Part shown: positions 45,260-54,599 of the stretch, in pieces | Layout: each line of letters starts with the position of its first letter | How positions within the stretch are numbered: the first letter of the stretch is position 1 | From: Mycolicibacterium moriokaense | GTDB taxonomy: Bacteria; Actinomycetota; Actinomycetes; Mycobacteriales; Mycobacteriaceae | Length of the DNA stretch: 64,000 bases | Direction: 5' to 3' | NCBI RefSeq assembly: GCF_003347205.1 | Contig: NZ_QQBJ01000004.1 | Span: 62,001 to 126,000, forward strand | Position numbers and translations under genes: made by a program | Notes under the pieces: generated by a model | What the model saw: the letters and a program-made list of their open reading frames with translations, nothing else | Told to the model about the DNA's origin: nothing | Database searches by the model: none

Positions 45260-45712
45260 ATGAGACTCGCCAGGACACTGGTCAACGCGACGGTCGTTGC
45301 CGCCGTCGGCCTCGGGGCCGCCGGACTGGGTACGGGTGTGGCGTCGGCCAAACCGGGCCACGACATCGACCGGCCGTGCTTCCCGTTCTGTGACAACCGG
45401 CACGACGACTGGAGCGACTGGAACGACAACCACTGGGATGACAACCACTGGTACGACAACGGCCACGGAAACAACAAGTGGGACAAGGGCCCCTGGTGGG
45501 CCAACAACCGCCATGACTGGTGGGACGACCGGCAGGGCCCGCCACCGTGGGGTTGGCAGGCGCCGCCGCCGTACCAGTGGCAGGGAGGCCCGCCGCGGCC
45601 TTTCAACTACTGGGGCTACGACGTCAATCCCGTCTGGGATGACGGCTTCCACCAGTGGGGGATCTGGCTGTTCGGGCTGTGGATTCCGGTGATCGGAATC
45701 GGCGTCACCTAA
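45260..45712 (+). CDS. Trp/Asp/Asn-rich secreted protein
   Basis: 150 aa. Signal peptide MRLARTLVNATVVAAVGLGAAGLGTGVASA, then about 118 mature residues with 17 Trp (14%), many Asp, Asn, His and Pro. Local repeats of the form DNHWxD/WDDxHW and PPPWGWQAPPPYQW; two Cys (RPCFPFC) early. Ends with a hydrophobic WLFGLWIPVIGIG stretch that may be a membrane or self-association segment. No known domain. ATG 45260 with TAGGAG upstream. A strong terminator follows. Confidence 0.75.
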   Translation: MRLARTLVNATVVAAVGLGAAGLGTGVASAKPGHDIDRPCFPFCDNRHDDWSDWNDNHWDDNHWYDNGHGNNKWDKGPWWANNRHDWWDDRQGPPPWGWQAPPPYQWQGGPPRPFNYWGYDVNPVWDDGFHQWGIWLFGLWIPVIGIGVT

Positions 45713-45749
45713 GCCGTCCGAGACCTGAGCCCTTGGCTCGTTGTTGACG

Positions 45750-45786
45750 CGACTGCCGCCCTGCCTCTTCAGCAGGGCGGCAGTCG
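45750..45786. terminator. Strong bidirectional terminator
   Basis: CGACTGCCGCCCTGC and GCAGGGCGGCAGTCG form a perfect 15-bp stem with a 7-nt loop (CTCTTCA). It lies between convergent genes (stops at 45712 and 45809). The strongest hairpin seen in the window. Confidence 0.8.
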
Positions 45787-45808
45787 TGTCTCCGGTGCAG
45801 GTCGCGCC

Positions 45809-46279
45809 TCAGCCTTTCGCCGGCGACGGCGACTCCACCACCGCCTTGATCCGCTCCAGGGTCTTGCGCATGTCGCGCTTGTTGCGTCGGGTCCGAAGCT
45901 GGCCGCCGAGGATCGCGAAGGCCTTGGTGAAGGCGCTGTCGTTCATCCGGAACGATTCGGTGACCTCGGTGCCGTCACCGACCGGCGTGAAGCGGTAGTG
46001 CCAGTTGTTGACCGGCCTGTCGCCGACAAGCACTTCGAAACCGAACTCCCGTCCGGGCTCGCACGCCGTCACCCGGCACGTCGTCCAGTACACCGGACCG
46101 ATCTCGTTGCGCCGCACGTGACCGCGGAAGCGCGCGCCGAGCGCGGGCCCGGTGGCGCCGTCCAACCACTCGGCCTCGATCACCTCGGGGGAGAACCTAC
46201 CGGTGTTGCGGACGTCGGCGACGATGTTCCAGATCTCGTCCGCCTGCGCCTTCATCGGAACCGTGACAGCGGCGTGCAT
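45809..46279 (-). CDS. SRPBCC/polyketide-cyclase-like protein
   Basis: 156 aa START-like fold: HAAVTVPMKAQADEIWNIVADVRNTGRFSPEVIEAEWLDGATG opens the domain, then GARFRGHVRRN, EPGREFGFEVLVGDRPVNNWHYRFTPVGDGTEVTESF. Binds a hydrophobic ligand in members of the family; ligand unknown. ATG 46279. Divergent from the methyltransferase gene, 46 bp between starts. Confidence 0.82.
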   Translation of the reverse strand: MHAAVTVPMKAQADEIWNIVADVRNTGRFSPEVIEAEWLDGATGPALGARFRGHVRRNEIGPVYWTTCRVTACEPGREFGFEVLVGDRPVNNWHYRFTPVGDGTEVTESFRMNDSAFTKAFAILGGQLRTRRNKRDMRKTLERIKAVVESPSPAKG

Positions 46280-46325
46280 TGCGAATTCCTCCTGTGGGTC
46301 GATGGCTTCACGTTAACTGTCTCAG

Positions 46326-47108
46326 GTGCCCGATTGGAGTGGTGAGGACTACGCCAGGATCAGCTCGCTGCAGCGGGCCATGATCGCGGAGGCCGAGGCG
46401 GGCCTCGCGCTGACCGACGCAGACCGCGTCCTCGACGTCGGCTGCGGTGACGGCTACCTCACCCGCGCGATGGCTGCCACCGCGACGTCCGGTTGCGTGG
46501 TCGGTGTCGACGCGTCCAGACGAATGATCACGACCGCGCACGCCGCTGGTGAACCGACCCGCTCCGGGCCGTGGTTCGTGATCGCCGACGCGCGCAGGCT
46601 CCCGTTCGGCGAGCACTTCGATGTCGTCGTGTCCTTCAACGCGCTGCACTGGGTGCCCGAGCAGCACCAGGCACTGAGCCAGATCGCGTCGACGCTGCAC
46701 GACCGCGGCCGCGCGGTCATCCAGGTGGTCTGCGCGGGGCGGCGGCCGAGCCTGGAGGACATCGCGATGCGGATCTGCCGCGGGCCGCGCTGGGCGTCAT
46801 GGTTCGCGGGCTTCGAGGCACCCTTCATTCACGTCGAGCCGGACACCTACGGCGAGCTGGCGGCTTCGGCGGGGCTGGCGCTGACCGGCCTCACGGTCAC
46901 AGATCGCGAATGGGATCACGGTTCCCGCAGCAATTTTCAGCAGTGGTGTGCGGTCGGCACGACCGCGTGGACCGACCGGCTTCCCGCCGGCGACCGGGAT
47001 GCGTTCGTCACCGAGCTCGTCGACGCCTATGAGCCGGTCGCAGGTCGGCCGGGGTTGTTCCGATTCACCCAGATGCGGGCCGAACTGCGGCGAGTGCGAG
47101 GACAGTGA
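46326..47108 (+). CDS. Class I SAM-dependent methyltransferase
   Basis: 260 aa. SAM motif I VLDVGCGDGYLTRAMA, motif II region ADARRLPFGEHFDVVVSFNALHWVPEQ, and a C-terminal region typical of small-molecule methyltransferases. Acceptor unknown. GTG 46326. The 12-bp palindrome CGAACTAGTTCG occurs about 10 bp after the stop codon. Confidence 0.85.
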   Translation: MPDWSGEDYARISSLQRAMIAEAEAGLALTDADRVLDVGCGDGYLTRAMAATATSGCVVGVDASRRMITTAHAAGEPTRSGPWFVIADARRLPFGEHFDVVVSFNALHWVPEQHQALSQIASTLHDRGRAVIQVVCAGRRPSLEDIAMRICRGPRWASWFAGFEAPFIHVEPDTYGELAASAGLALTGLTVTDREWDHGSRSNFQQWCAVGTTAWTDRLPAGDRDAFVTELVDAYEPVAGRPGLFRFTQMRAELRRVRGQ

Positions 47109-47183
47109 ACCCCGAACCGAACTAGTTCGTATCACCTAACAGTGTCACCCCACTCGTGTGTCCGGGCGCTGGGAGGAGCCGCC

Positions 47184-47690
47184 ATGATCCGCCGTCTACT
47201 ACGTTTGAGCAGGTCCGTTGCCATTGTGTTGGCCGCCACGGGCGTCGCACTGGTATTGAGTAGCCCGCCCGCGGCACTGGCCGACGACCGGCTGGACTTC
47301 ACCGGAACGACGCTGAGCGGCGCGCCGTTCAACGGCGCCTCGCTTCAGGGCAAGCCCGCAGTGCTGTGGTTCTGGGCGCCGTGGTGCCCGTTCTGCAACG
47401 CCGAGGCTCCCTCGGTGAGCAGCGTCGCCGCCGGCAACCCGGGGGTCACGTTCGTCGGCGTCGCCGCGCGCTCCGACGTCGCGGCCATGCAGGCCTTCGT
47501 GTCCAAGTACAACTTGAACTTCACGAATCTCAACGATGCCGACGGATCGATCTGGGCCCGCTACAACGTGCCGTGGCAGCCTGCCTACGTGTTCTATCGG
47601 GCCGATGGCACATCGACGTTCGTGAACAACCCGACATCGGCGATGCCGCAACAGGAACTGCAGGAGCGGGTGGCTGCGCTGGCCGCGTAG
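47184..47690 (+). CDS. Secreted thioredoxin-fold protein (Mpt53/DsbE-like)
   Basis: 168 aa. Signal RLLRLSRSVAIVLAATGVALVLSSPPAALA, then a thioredoxin fold with active site WAPWCPFCNAEAP (CPFC) and cis-Pro NVPWQPAYVFY. Similar to Rv2878c (Mpt53), an exported oxidative disulfide protein in M. tuberculosis. ATG 47184 preceded by GGGAGGA. The CcdA-like gene starts 21 bp after its stop, same order logic as Rv2877c/Rv2878c. Confidence 0.9.
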   Translation: MIRRLLRLSRSVAIVLAATGVALVLSSPPAALADDRLDFTGTTLSGAPFNGASLQGKPAVLWFWAPWCPFCNAEAPSVSSVAAGNPGVTFVGVAARSDVAAMQAFVSKYNLNFTNLNDADGSIWARYNVPWQPAYVFYRADGTSTFVNNPTSAMPQQELQERVAALAA

Positions 47691-47711
47691 CCCACGCCGG
47701 TCAGCAGTCAC

Positions 47712-48620
47712 GTGCAGCAGGATCTGGTCGGGCTGGCGTTCGCCGCCGGATTGGTGGCTGCCCTGAATCCCTGTGGGTTCGCGATGCTGCCCGCCTACCT
47801 CGCGCTGGTGGTGCGCGGCAGCGACGGCGGCGGGGTCACGGTCGCAATGGGGCGGGCCCTCGCCGCCACCGCCGCCATGACGCTCGGTTTCCTGGCGGTG
47901 TTCGGCACCTTCGGATTGCTGACGGTGTCGGTGGCCTCGACCATCCAGCGCTACATCCCCTACCTCACGGTGCTGATCGGTACGGCGCTCATGGCGCTCG
48001 GCCTCTGGCTGCTGTCGGGACGCGAACTGACGCTGCTGATGCCGAAACGGTTGTCCCACAGTGCTTCATGGACGCCGACAGGCAGGCTCGGCTCGATGTT
48101 CGGATACGGCGCCGGCTACGCCATCGCGTCGCTGTCGTGCACCATCGGGCCGTTCCTGGCGGTGACAGGCGCCGGGGTCGGCGGCCCATCGGCCATCGGC
48201 AGGATCTGGATCTACCTGGCATACGCGGGCGGTTTCGCGCTGATCGTCGGCGCCCTTGCGGTGGCCGTCGCGGTGGCCGGCTCTGGGCTGTCCGACCGGA
48301 TGCGGCGAATCCTGCCGTACATCAACAGAATCGGCGGCGCGCTTTTGATCCTCGTCGGCGGGTACGTCGCGTACTACGGGCTCTACGAGGTCAGGTTGTT
48401 CACCATGGGGGGCGATCCGGCTGACCCGGTGATCGCGGCCGCGGGCCGTCTGCAGGGCGCTATCGCCGGCTGGGTGCACCGCAACGGGGCGTGGCCGTGG
48501 ATCGCCTTGCTGGTGCTGTTGCTCGTTGCTGCGGCGATCGGGTGGGTGTGGCGCGTTAGGTCCCGATCCGCTTCGAGACCGTCCCGTGAAGATCGGGCCA
48601 CGGCGGCCGACGAACCATAG
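47712..48620 (+). CDS. CcdA/DsbD-type transmembrane thiol-disulfide protein
   Basis: 302 aa with about six to seven TM helices. First helix has AAGLVAALNPCGFAMLPAYLA and a later helix has AIASLSCTIGPFLAV, the two conserved membrane Cys of CcdA/DsbD that relay electrons across the membrane. Rv2877c-like. Pairs with the upstream secreted CPFC protein. GTG start 47712. The last 65 bp overlap the convergent GerW-like gene, and the charged C-terminal tail is likely cytosolic. Confidence 0.88.
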   Translation: MQQDLVGLAFAAGLVAALNPCGFAMLPAYLALVVRGSDGGGVTVAMGRALAATAAMTLGFLAVFGTFGLLTVSVASTIQRYIPYLTVLIGTALMALGLWLLSGRELTLLMPKRLSHSASWTPTGRLGSMFGYGAGYAIASLSCTIGPFLAVTGAGVGGPSAIGRIWIYLAYAGGFALIVGALAVAVAVAGSGLSDRMRRILPYINRIGGALLILVGGYVAYYGLYEVRLFTMGGDPADPVIAAAGRLQGAIAGWVHRNGAWPWIALLVLLLVAAAIGWVWRVRSRSASRPSREDRATAADEP

Positions 48621-48909
48621 CCAGCGTCGCGAAGGTCGCCGCGACGAGCCCGATCAGCTCACCCATCAGCGCTATCCGCGTCGAGTCGACCGCGGCAACC
48701 CAGGTGGCCTGCCCGTCCTTGATGACGAACACACCGGCGGGCTTGGCGACGACGCGCAGATCGGCGTCGTCGGCGCCCGGCCCGGTGCGCCCGCGCACCT
48801 TGGCAACCGGTAGGACGGTCACGCCGTCCATCGTTTCGTAGGGCTGCCCGTAGACGTGTGCAGCGGAGGGGTTCGGCACGATCGAGTCGAGCGCATCTCG
48901 CAGCTTCAT
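48556..48909 (-). CDS. GerW/YtfJ-family protein
   Basis: 117 aa. VYGQPYETMDGVTVLPVAKVRGR is the GerW (YtfJ) opening; VRGRTGPGADDADLRVVAKPAGVFVIKDGQATWV follows the family. Despite the sporulation name, the family is common in non-sporing actinobacteria and unknown in function. One hydrophobic segment near the end (ALMGELIGLVAATFATLAMV). ATG 48909. Confidence 0.82.
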   Translation of the reverse strand: MKLRDALDSIVPNPSAAHVYGQPYETMDGVTVLPVAKVRGRTGPGADDADLRVVAKPAGVFVIKDGQATWVAAVDSTRIALMGELIGLVAATFATLAMVRRPPWPDLHGTVSKRIGT

Positions 48910-49315
48910 CTGCGTTCCTTTCGGCGTCCTGACATTCGGCGTCCTGACATGGTGATCACCCGGCGCGGGATACCTGATCGTCGCCCGCGAGGCGCGCGAC
49001 GTCCATCCGAAGAGGCTGATTTGCTCGACGCGATCCGCATCGTGGCCGGCGGCGCTGGGACCGCTCGGCGACCACGGCCGCGTTCCGCGGGGACTGCCCG
49101 CGGCGGACGATGATCGAGTCGGCGTCGGTGGCGGACTCGCCGCGACCGTCGTGCGACGACTTACCTAGGGGTTCTAGCAACTTCGACGATCGTCACTATC
49201 ACCAGCTTGCGAAATCACCCCACCCGGCCAGCAACATCGTCCTACACTCGGACCACAGAGGCGCCGAAGGACATCCGCCACTGAGGTACACCGTCCACAA
49301 CAATCGGAGACAGCC
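48910..49315. other. Intergenic region, 406 bp
   Basis: No convincing gene: short open frames here have shadow-like composition. It contains a perfect 15-bp tandem duplication at 48921-48950, a GC-rich middle, and an AT-richer segment near 49150-49290 that probably carries the promoter for the small gene at 49316. Confidence 0.55.
48921..48950. repeat. Perfect tandem 15-mer upstream of the GerW-like gene
   Basis: TCGGCGTCCTGACAT occurs twice back to back, 12 bp upstream of the GerW-like start codon. On the transcribed strand each unit reads ATGTCAGGACGCCGA; copy number may vary between strains and affect the leader. Confidence 0.8.
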
Positions 49316-49564
49316 ATGACCGTCTCAATCACCGATCGGCCATTCAACGCCGCCGAGGCCATCCAGCCCCACACCGTGAGCGCATTGCTGCGGGAACTCG
49401 GCATGTCCCATGCCTGCGCCGAGAAGCAGAAGGCCGCACTCGGCACGTGGATGATGATCCACGAAGCGCAGCCACCGCTGCGGATCAGCCTGCTGAGGAA
49501 CGGCTACGGCCTGTTGCTCAAGGAGATCGACGGCAGGCGGGCCAGGCCGGGCAGCCTGGCCTGA
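49316..49564 (+). CDS. Small hypothetical protein
   Basis: 82 aa. MTVSITDRPFNAAEAIQPHTVSALLRELGMSHACAEKQKAAL then LRISLLRNGYGLLLKEIDGRRARPG. Helical and basic, one Cys, no known domain recognised. ATG 49316 with GGAG 12 bp upstream. Composition is protein-like but support beyond the ribosome site is limited. Confidence 0.55.
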   Translation: MTVSITDRPFNAAEAIQPHTVSALLRELGMSHACAEKQKAALGTWMMIHEAQPPLRISLLRNGYGLLLKEIDGRRARPGSLA

Positions 49565-50821
<1,257 letters not shown>

Positions 50822-50839
50822 TCTACCACGCAGTTTGAT

Positions 50840-51781
50840 CTACAACGCGCGCGACCAGAATTCGCCGACATGCTGGTGGCCGAATCTCGATTCCGGCTCG
50901 GTGCGGTCCAGGCGGAACCCGACGCGCTGATAAATCCGCCGCGCCTGCACCTGAGCATCGGTGGTCCACAACATCATTCGCCGGTAGCCGGCGCGCTGCG
51001 CGAAGCGGATGCACTCGTCGGTGAGCCGGGAGCCGACCCCGGCGCCGCGCGCCTGCGGCTCGACCAACAGCAGCCGCAGCTGCGCGGTGTCCGGCGTGTC
51101 CGAGGCGGTGCAGAAGATGGCGCCGACGCGTTCGCCGTCAAACTCGGCGATCCACGCGGCTTCGCGTCTGGTGTCCGCGCGTTCACCGAAATCGGCGACG
51201 ATGCGCGCGACCAGCGCCTCGAAGGTGGCGTCCCAACCGTGTTCGGCGGCATATCGGGCACCGTGGCGTTCGACCACCCACCCCAGGTCGCCGGGCCCGG
51301 GGGCGCGCAACACCAGCCCGGCGGGCTGGTGTTGTTCATCGAGCACCCGCCTGATCCGGCGCATGGCCGCGACCAGCGCTGCGCGCTCCTCGCCATCCAG
51401 CGGCCCGACCAGGCGGTCGATCGCGGCCGCCTGCAGCGTGTCGGTCTCCGCGAAGGCGGCCTGTCCCGCGCGGGTCAGGCGGACCAGCCTGCGACGGGCG
51501 TCCGTGGTGGACGGCTCCCGCTCGACGAGGCCGTCGGCGATGAACCTGGACAGGATCCGGCTCAGGTAGCCGGCATCGACGTCGAGTCCGCGCCGCAGGT
51601 CCGTCACGGCCATCTGGTCGGCCTGCGCCAACTCGAACAGCACGCGGGCCTCGGTCAGGCCGAAGGCGGAGCCGGCCAGCTTCGGTCGCAGCAGGCCGAG
51701 AATGCGGGTGTAGAAGCGGTTGAAAGCACGGACTTGCTCCGCCGTTTGTCCCGCCGCCTGATCCGCCACCGTCGCCGTCAT
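50840..51781 (-). CDS. MarR-GNAT fusion regulator/acetyltransferase
   Basis: 313 aa. N-terminal winged-helix MarR domain about residues 15-150 (LFELAQADQMAVTDLRRGLDVDAGYLSRILSRFIADGLVERE), followed by a GNAT domain (AEFDGERVGAIFC, LRLLLVEPQARGAGVGSRLTDECIRFAQRAGY) with the Q/RxxGxG/A acetyl-CoA loop. Such fusions occur in many bacteria; the acetyl target is unknown. ATG 51781 selected; a longer reading would run through two operator-like repeats. Divergent from the cyclopropane synthase gene, which it may regulate. Confidence 0.85.
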   Translation of the reverse strand: MTATVADQAAGQTAEQVRAFNRFYTRILGLLRPKLAGSAFGLTEARVLFELAQADQMAVTDLRRGLDVDAGYLSRILSRFIADGLVEREPSTTDARRRLVRLTRAGQAAFAETDTLQAAAIDRLVGPLDGEERAALVAAMRRIRRVLDEQHQPAGLVLRAPGPGDLGWVVERHGARYAAEHGWDATFEALVARIVADFGERADTRREAAWIAEFDGERVGAIFCTASDTPDTAQLRLLLVEPQARGAGVGSRLTDECIRFAQRAGYRRMMLWTTDAQVQARRIYQRVGFRLDRTEPESRFGHQHVGEFWSRAL

Positions 51782-51783
51782 GA

Positions 51784-51817
51784 TTGACAGAGTCAAATAA
51801 TTTGTTGACTTTGTCAA
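51784..51817. promoter_or_regulatory. Two MarR-type operator boxes
   Basis: TTGACAGAGTCAA at 51784-51796 and TTGACTTTGTCAA at 51805-51817, both TTGACNNNGTCAA with 21-bp centre spacing, two helical turns apart. They begin 3 bp upstream of the regulator start codon and lie between it and the mycolate synthase gene. Confidence 0.7.
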
Positions 51818-51934
51818 CCATTGGCTGAATTCCGGGCTGCCAGCAAGACCCGTTATCCTCTACGGAGCCAGCGTCGGCCGAAACCACCGTGCTGACCACG
51901 CCTGGAAAATCGATGAACGCCGAAAGGCCTTACC

Positions 51935-52819
51935 TTGCCAAAGACACCGACGGGAACGCCGAACCTGGAGCCCCAGTTCGAGGACGTCCAGGCGCACTAC
52001 GACCTGTCCGATGACTTCTTCCGGCTCTTCCTCGACCCCACGCAGACCTACAGTTGCGCCTACTTCGAGCGCGAGGACATGACACTCGAGGAAGCGCAGA
52101 TTGCCAAGATCGATCTCTCGCTGGGCAAACTCGGCCTGCAGCCCGGCATGACGTTGCTCGACGTCGGGTGCGGCTGGGGCGCCACGATCAACCGCGCGCT
52201 GGAACGCTACGACGTCAACGTCGTGGGGCTGACCCTGAGCCGCAACCAGCAGGCCCACGTCCAGCAGGTGCTCGACAACCAGGCCGGCCCGCGCAAGAAG
52301 CGAGTGCTGCTGCAGGGCTGGGAGCAGTTCGACGAGTCCGTGGATCGGATCGTGTCCATCGGCGCGTTCGAGCACTTCGGCCGGGACCGCTATGACGACT
52401 TCTTCAAGATGGCCTACGCAGCGCTGCCCGCCGACGGCGTGATGATGCTGCACACGATCGTCAAGCCCAGCGATGCCGAGTTCAGGGAACGCGCTCTGCC
52501 GGTCACGATGACCAAGCTGCGGTTCATCAAGTTCATCATGGACGAGATCTTTCCCGGCGGCGATCTGCCCCAGGTGGATGTCGTCAAGGAGCACGCCGCC
52601 AACGCCGGCTTCGAGCTCAAGCTGGTCCAGCCGTTGCGCATGCACTACGCCCGCACGCTGGACACGTGGTCGGCGGCGCTCGAGGCGCACAAGGACGAGG
52701 CGATCGAGATCCAGTCCCAAGAGGTCTACGACCGGTACATGAAGTATCTGACCGGCTGCGCCGACCTGTTCCGCGAGGGCTACACCGACGTCTGCCAGTT
52801 CACCCTGGTCAAGAGCTAG
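51935..52819 (+). CDS. Cyclopropane mycolic acid synthase (CmaA1/PcaA-like)
   Basis: 294 aa SAM-dependent enzyme. YDLSDDFFRLFLDPTQTYSC, the SAM loop LLDVGCGWGATI, GLTLSRNQQAHV, SIGAFEHFGRDRY and the C-terminal MKYLTGCADLFREGYTDVCQFTLVK block are those of mycolate cyclopropanases and methyltransferases; the N-terminus follows CmaA1/PcaA, the C-terminus CmaA2. Modifies double bonds in meromycolate chains. TTG start 51935 with GAAAGG at 51921; no in-frame ATG or GTG fits. Convergent overlap of 11 bp with the next gene. Confidence 0.9.
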   Translation: MPKTPTGTPNLEPQFEDVQAHYDLSDDFFRLFLDPTQTYSCAYFEREDMTLEEAQIAKIDLSLGKLGLQPGMTLLDVGCGWGATINRALERYDVNVVGLTLSRNQQAHVQQVLDNQAGPRKKRVLLQGWEQFDESVDRIVSIGAFEHFGRDRYDDFFKMAYAALPADGVMMLHTIVKPSDAEFRERALPVTMTKLRFIKFIMDEIFPGGDLPQVDVVKEHAANAGFELKLVQPLRMHYARTLDTWSAALEAHKDEAIEIQSQEVYDRYMKYLTGCADLFREGYTDVCQFTLVKS

Positions 52820-53654
52820 ACCCCGCGGCGGTGATCGCGTCGATCACCGCTTGCGGGTTGTCCAGCGGCACGAAGGTTTTCGCGTCGGGCACCTCGATCA
52901 GCGATGAGTCGGGGAACAGTGCGGCCAGTCGACTGCCGAGCGCAGGCGTGAAGCAGCGGTCGCGCTGACCCCAGACAAGGGTCACCGGCTTGGTGAACCG
53001 CGGCAAGCGGGTCGACACCTCGGTCAGGTCGGTGGTGGCGACGTGACGCAGCAGTTCAGCCAGATCACGCCGGATCCGGGCATCGCGACGGCATGGTTCC
53101 AGCCAGCTGTCGGTCAGCCGCGGGTCAGGGTCGGTCACCAGCAGGCCGTAGCCCAGTGGCGAGTGCCGCAGTGCGGTCAGCTTCATCTGGCCGAACAGCA
53201 GCTTGATCGACCGATCGCCGCGCAACAGCGCGAAAACGAGCGGGAACGGGAAGGGCGGAAACTTGTCGAACGCGTCGCAGTTGGTCAGCACCAGGCGGCC
53301 GACGATCTCGGGACGCTCATCGATGAGGAACTGACACAGCCCGCCGCCGGTGTCGTTGCCGACCAGCGTCGCCCCGGACAACCCGAGCTCGTCGATGAAG
53401 TCACCGATCAACGTCGCGACCCCGCGCGGCGACAGTTCCGTGCCGGCGTCGACCGCAAGGTGGTGCGAACCGAGCGGCCAGTCCGGCAGGATGCACCGAA
53501 ACCCTTGACCGGCAAGCCCTTCGGCGACTCGGTCCCACAGCCGGTGGTCGACGAGGATGCCGTGAACGAACACGACCGGGGGATGGGGCGAGTCCTCGGG
53601 GCCGAGCACCCGGTAGTCGATCGTGGCCTGCTTCAAGGTGACCTGCGGCATCAT
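52809..53654 (-). CDS. Alpha/beta hydrolase of the GNDTGG type, catalytic His not obvious
   Basis: 281 aa. PPVVFVHGILVDHRLWDRVAEGL, then ATLVGNDTGGGLCQFLIDE with Asp at the nucleophile elbow, and an acid-loop VTLVWGQRDRCFTPALG. The expected AGHF-type base motif reads DAKTFVPLDNPQ, so the usual His is Thr; this is a known pattern in one hydrolase subgroup. Function uncertain. ATG 53654 (MMPQVTLKQ). Confidence 0.78.
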   Translation of the reverse strand: MMPQVTLKQATIDYRVLGPEDSPHPPVVFVHGILVDHRLWDRVAEGLAGQGFRCILPDWPLGSHHLAVDAGTELSPRGVATLIGDFIDELGLSGATLVGNDTGGGLCQFLIDERPEIVGRLVLTNCDAFDKFPPFPFPLVFALLRGDRSIKLLFGQMKLTALRHSPLGYGLLVTDPDPRLTDSWLEPCRRDARIRRDLAELLRHVATTDLTEVSTRLPRFTKPVTLVWGQRDRCFTPALGSRLAALFPDSSLIEVPDAKTFVPLDNPQAVIDAITAAGSSS

Positions 53655-53764
53655 TCGTCCCTTCCGTGGTGTGATCCGCACTTTACCGACCAGCGGTATG
53701 CAAATGCGAGGCGGCCCGCCCGCCGGGCAGTTTCGTGTCTGCACGGGCGCGTAGGTTTGCCGTC

Positions 53765-54328
53765 ATGAGCGGCGCGCCGGGGGACAGGCTGCGGTCACCC
53801 GCAGCGAGGGCCCTGATGCTCGCGGCTCTGGTGATGTCGCTGGTGTTGGGAATCGGCTTTGTCGTCATCGACGCCGCGCGCACGCCCGACGCCGGGATGT
53901 TGGGCAACGCCGCCCCGTTGACCGACGAACAGGCGACGGCCCAGGTGGTGGACTCGGCTCGCCAGATCGTCGACGCCGCCCGACTGCAAGAGGTCAGCGG
54001 TAGCTACATCTTTCTGTCGTGCACCAGCCTGCACGATCCGCCGTACCAGGCCGCGGTCTACCTGAACTTCGCTCTGCCCGAGACCAATTCGGTCAAGCGG
54101 GTACGCGAGGTGGCGGCCGCCATGACGAACGACGGCTGGCGCGAGGCGCCGGCGATGGGTGAACACTTCGGCATGAAGCTCACCAAGGACGGCGTCACGT
54201 CGACCTTCCACGAGAACCCCGACGACCCGAGGTTTGCGGCCATGCGCATCTACGGTGAGTGCCGCAACACCTCCGATCACCGCAACGACAACCCCGCCTT
54301 CACCGACATCACCGACCGGCTCAACTGA
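53765..54328 (+). CDS. Membrane-anchored hypothetical protein
   Basis: 187 aa. One N-terminal TM segment (ARALMLAALVMSLVLGIGFVVID) then an extracytoplasmic domain with two Cys (IFLSCTSLHDPPYQAAVYLNF and YGECRNTSD), probably a disulfide. The fold resembles small mycobacterial lipoprotein-like domains (LppA/LprB style) but I cannot name a family. ATG 53765. Its end overlaps the decayed GNAT gene on the other strand. Confidence 0.65.
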   Translation: MSGAPGDRLRSPAARALMLAALVMSLVLGIGFVVIDAARTPDAGMLGNAAPLTDEQATAQVVDSARQIVDAARLQEVSGSYIFLSCTSLHDPPYQAAVYLNFALPETNSVKRVREVAAAMTNDGWREAPAMGEHFGMKLTKDGVTSTFHENPDDPRFAAMRIYGECRNTSDHRNDNPAFTDITDRLN

Positions 54329-54597
54329 GGCTGCGCTGCAGCAGCAGCAGCAGCGTGTCCAGCCACCGGCCGTGCTTGTAGCCGACCGACGGCCCCTGGC
54401 GCGAGATAGATCGAGTGCTCGACCGTGTGCCGGTAAGCGGGGCGGCCCTTCCATTGCACGCAGTATGCGTATCCGGCGTCGGCGGCAGCGAACTCGACCG
54501 TGGCGACACCCGTGCGCACATGATGGGCGTTGATGTCGCCGATCGCCACGAGGTCGTCCGGCACGAACGGCCGCAGGCGCGGCTCGTCGGCGCCCAC
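54321..54597 (-). pseudogene. Degenerate GNAT acetyltransferase (phosphinothricin-type)
   Basis: Frame 1 gives RLRPFVPDDLVAIGDINAHHVRTGVATVEF and, after a deletion, GYAYCVQWKGRPAYRHTVEHSIYLAPG; the remaining C-terminal piece GYKHGRWLDTLLLLLQRSLS is in another frame. These are the start, middle and end of a bar-type GNAT of about 170 residues compressed into about 92 codons. A CAG-type microrepeat near 54340 lies at the end of the broken gene. Intact function is very unlikely. Confidence 0.7.
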
Positions 54598-54599
54598 CC

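Noticed and set aside
47118-47129. CGAACTAGTTCG palindrome as a KstR operator
   Set aside because: The outer T and A of the consensus are both missing, and it lies just after a gene end; kept only as a possible minor site.
48956-49180. Open frame between the GerW-like and small hypothetical genes
   Set aside because: Arg-rich shadow composition, no ribosome site and no recognisable similarity.
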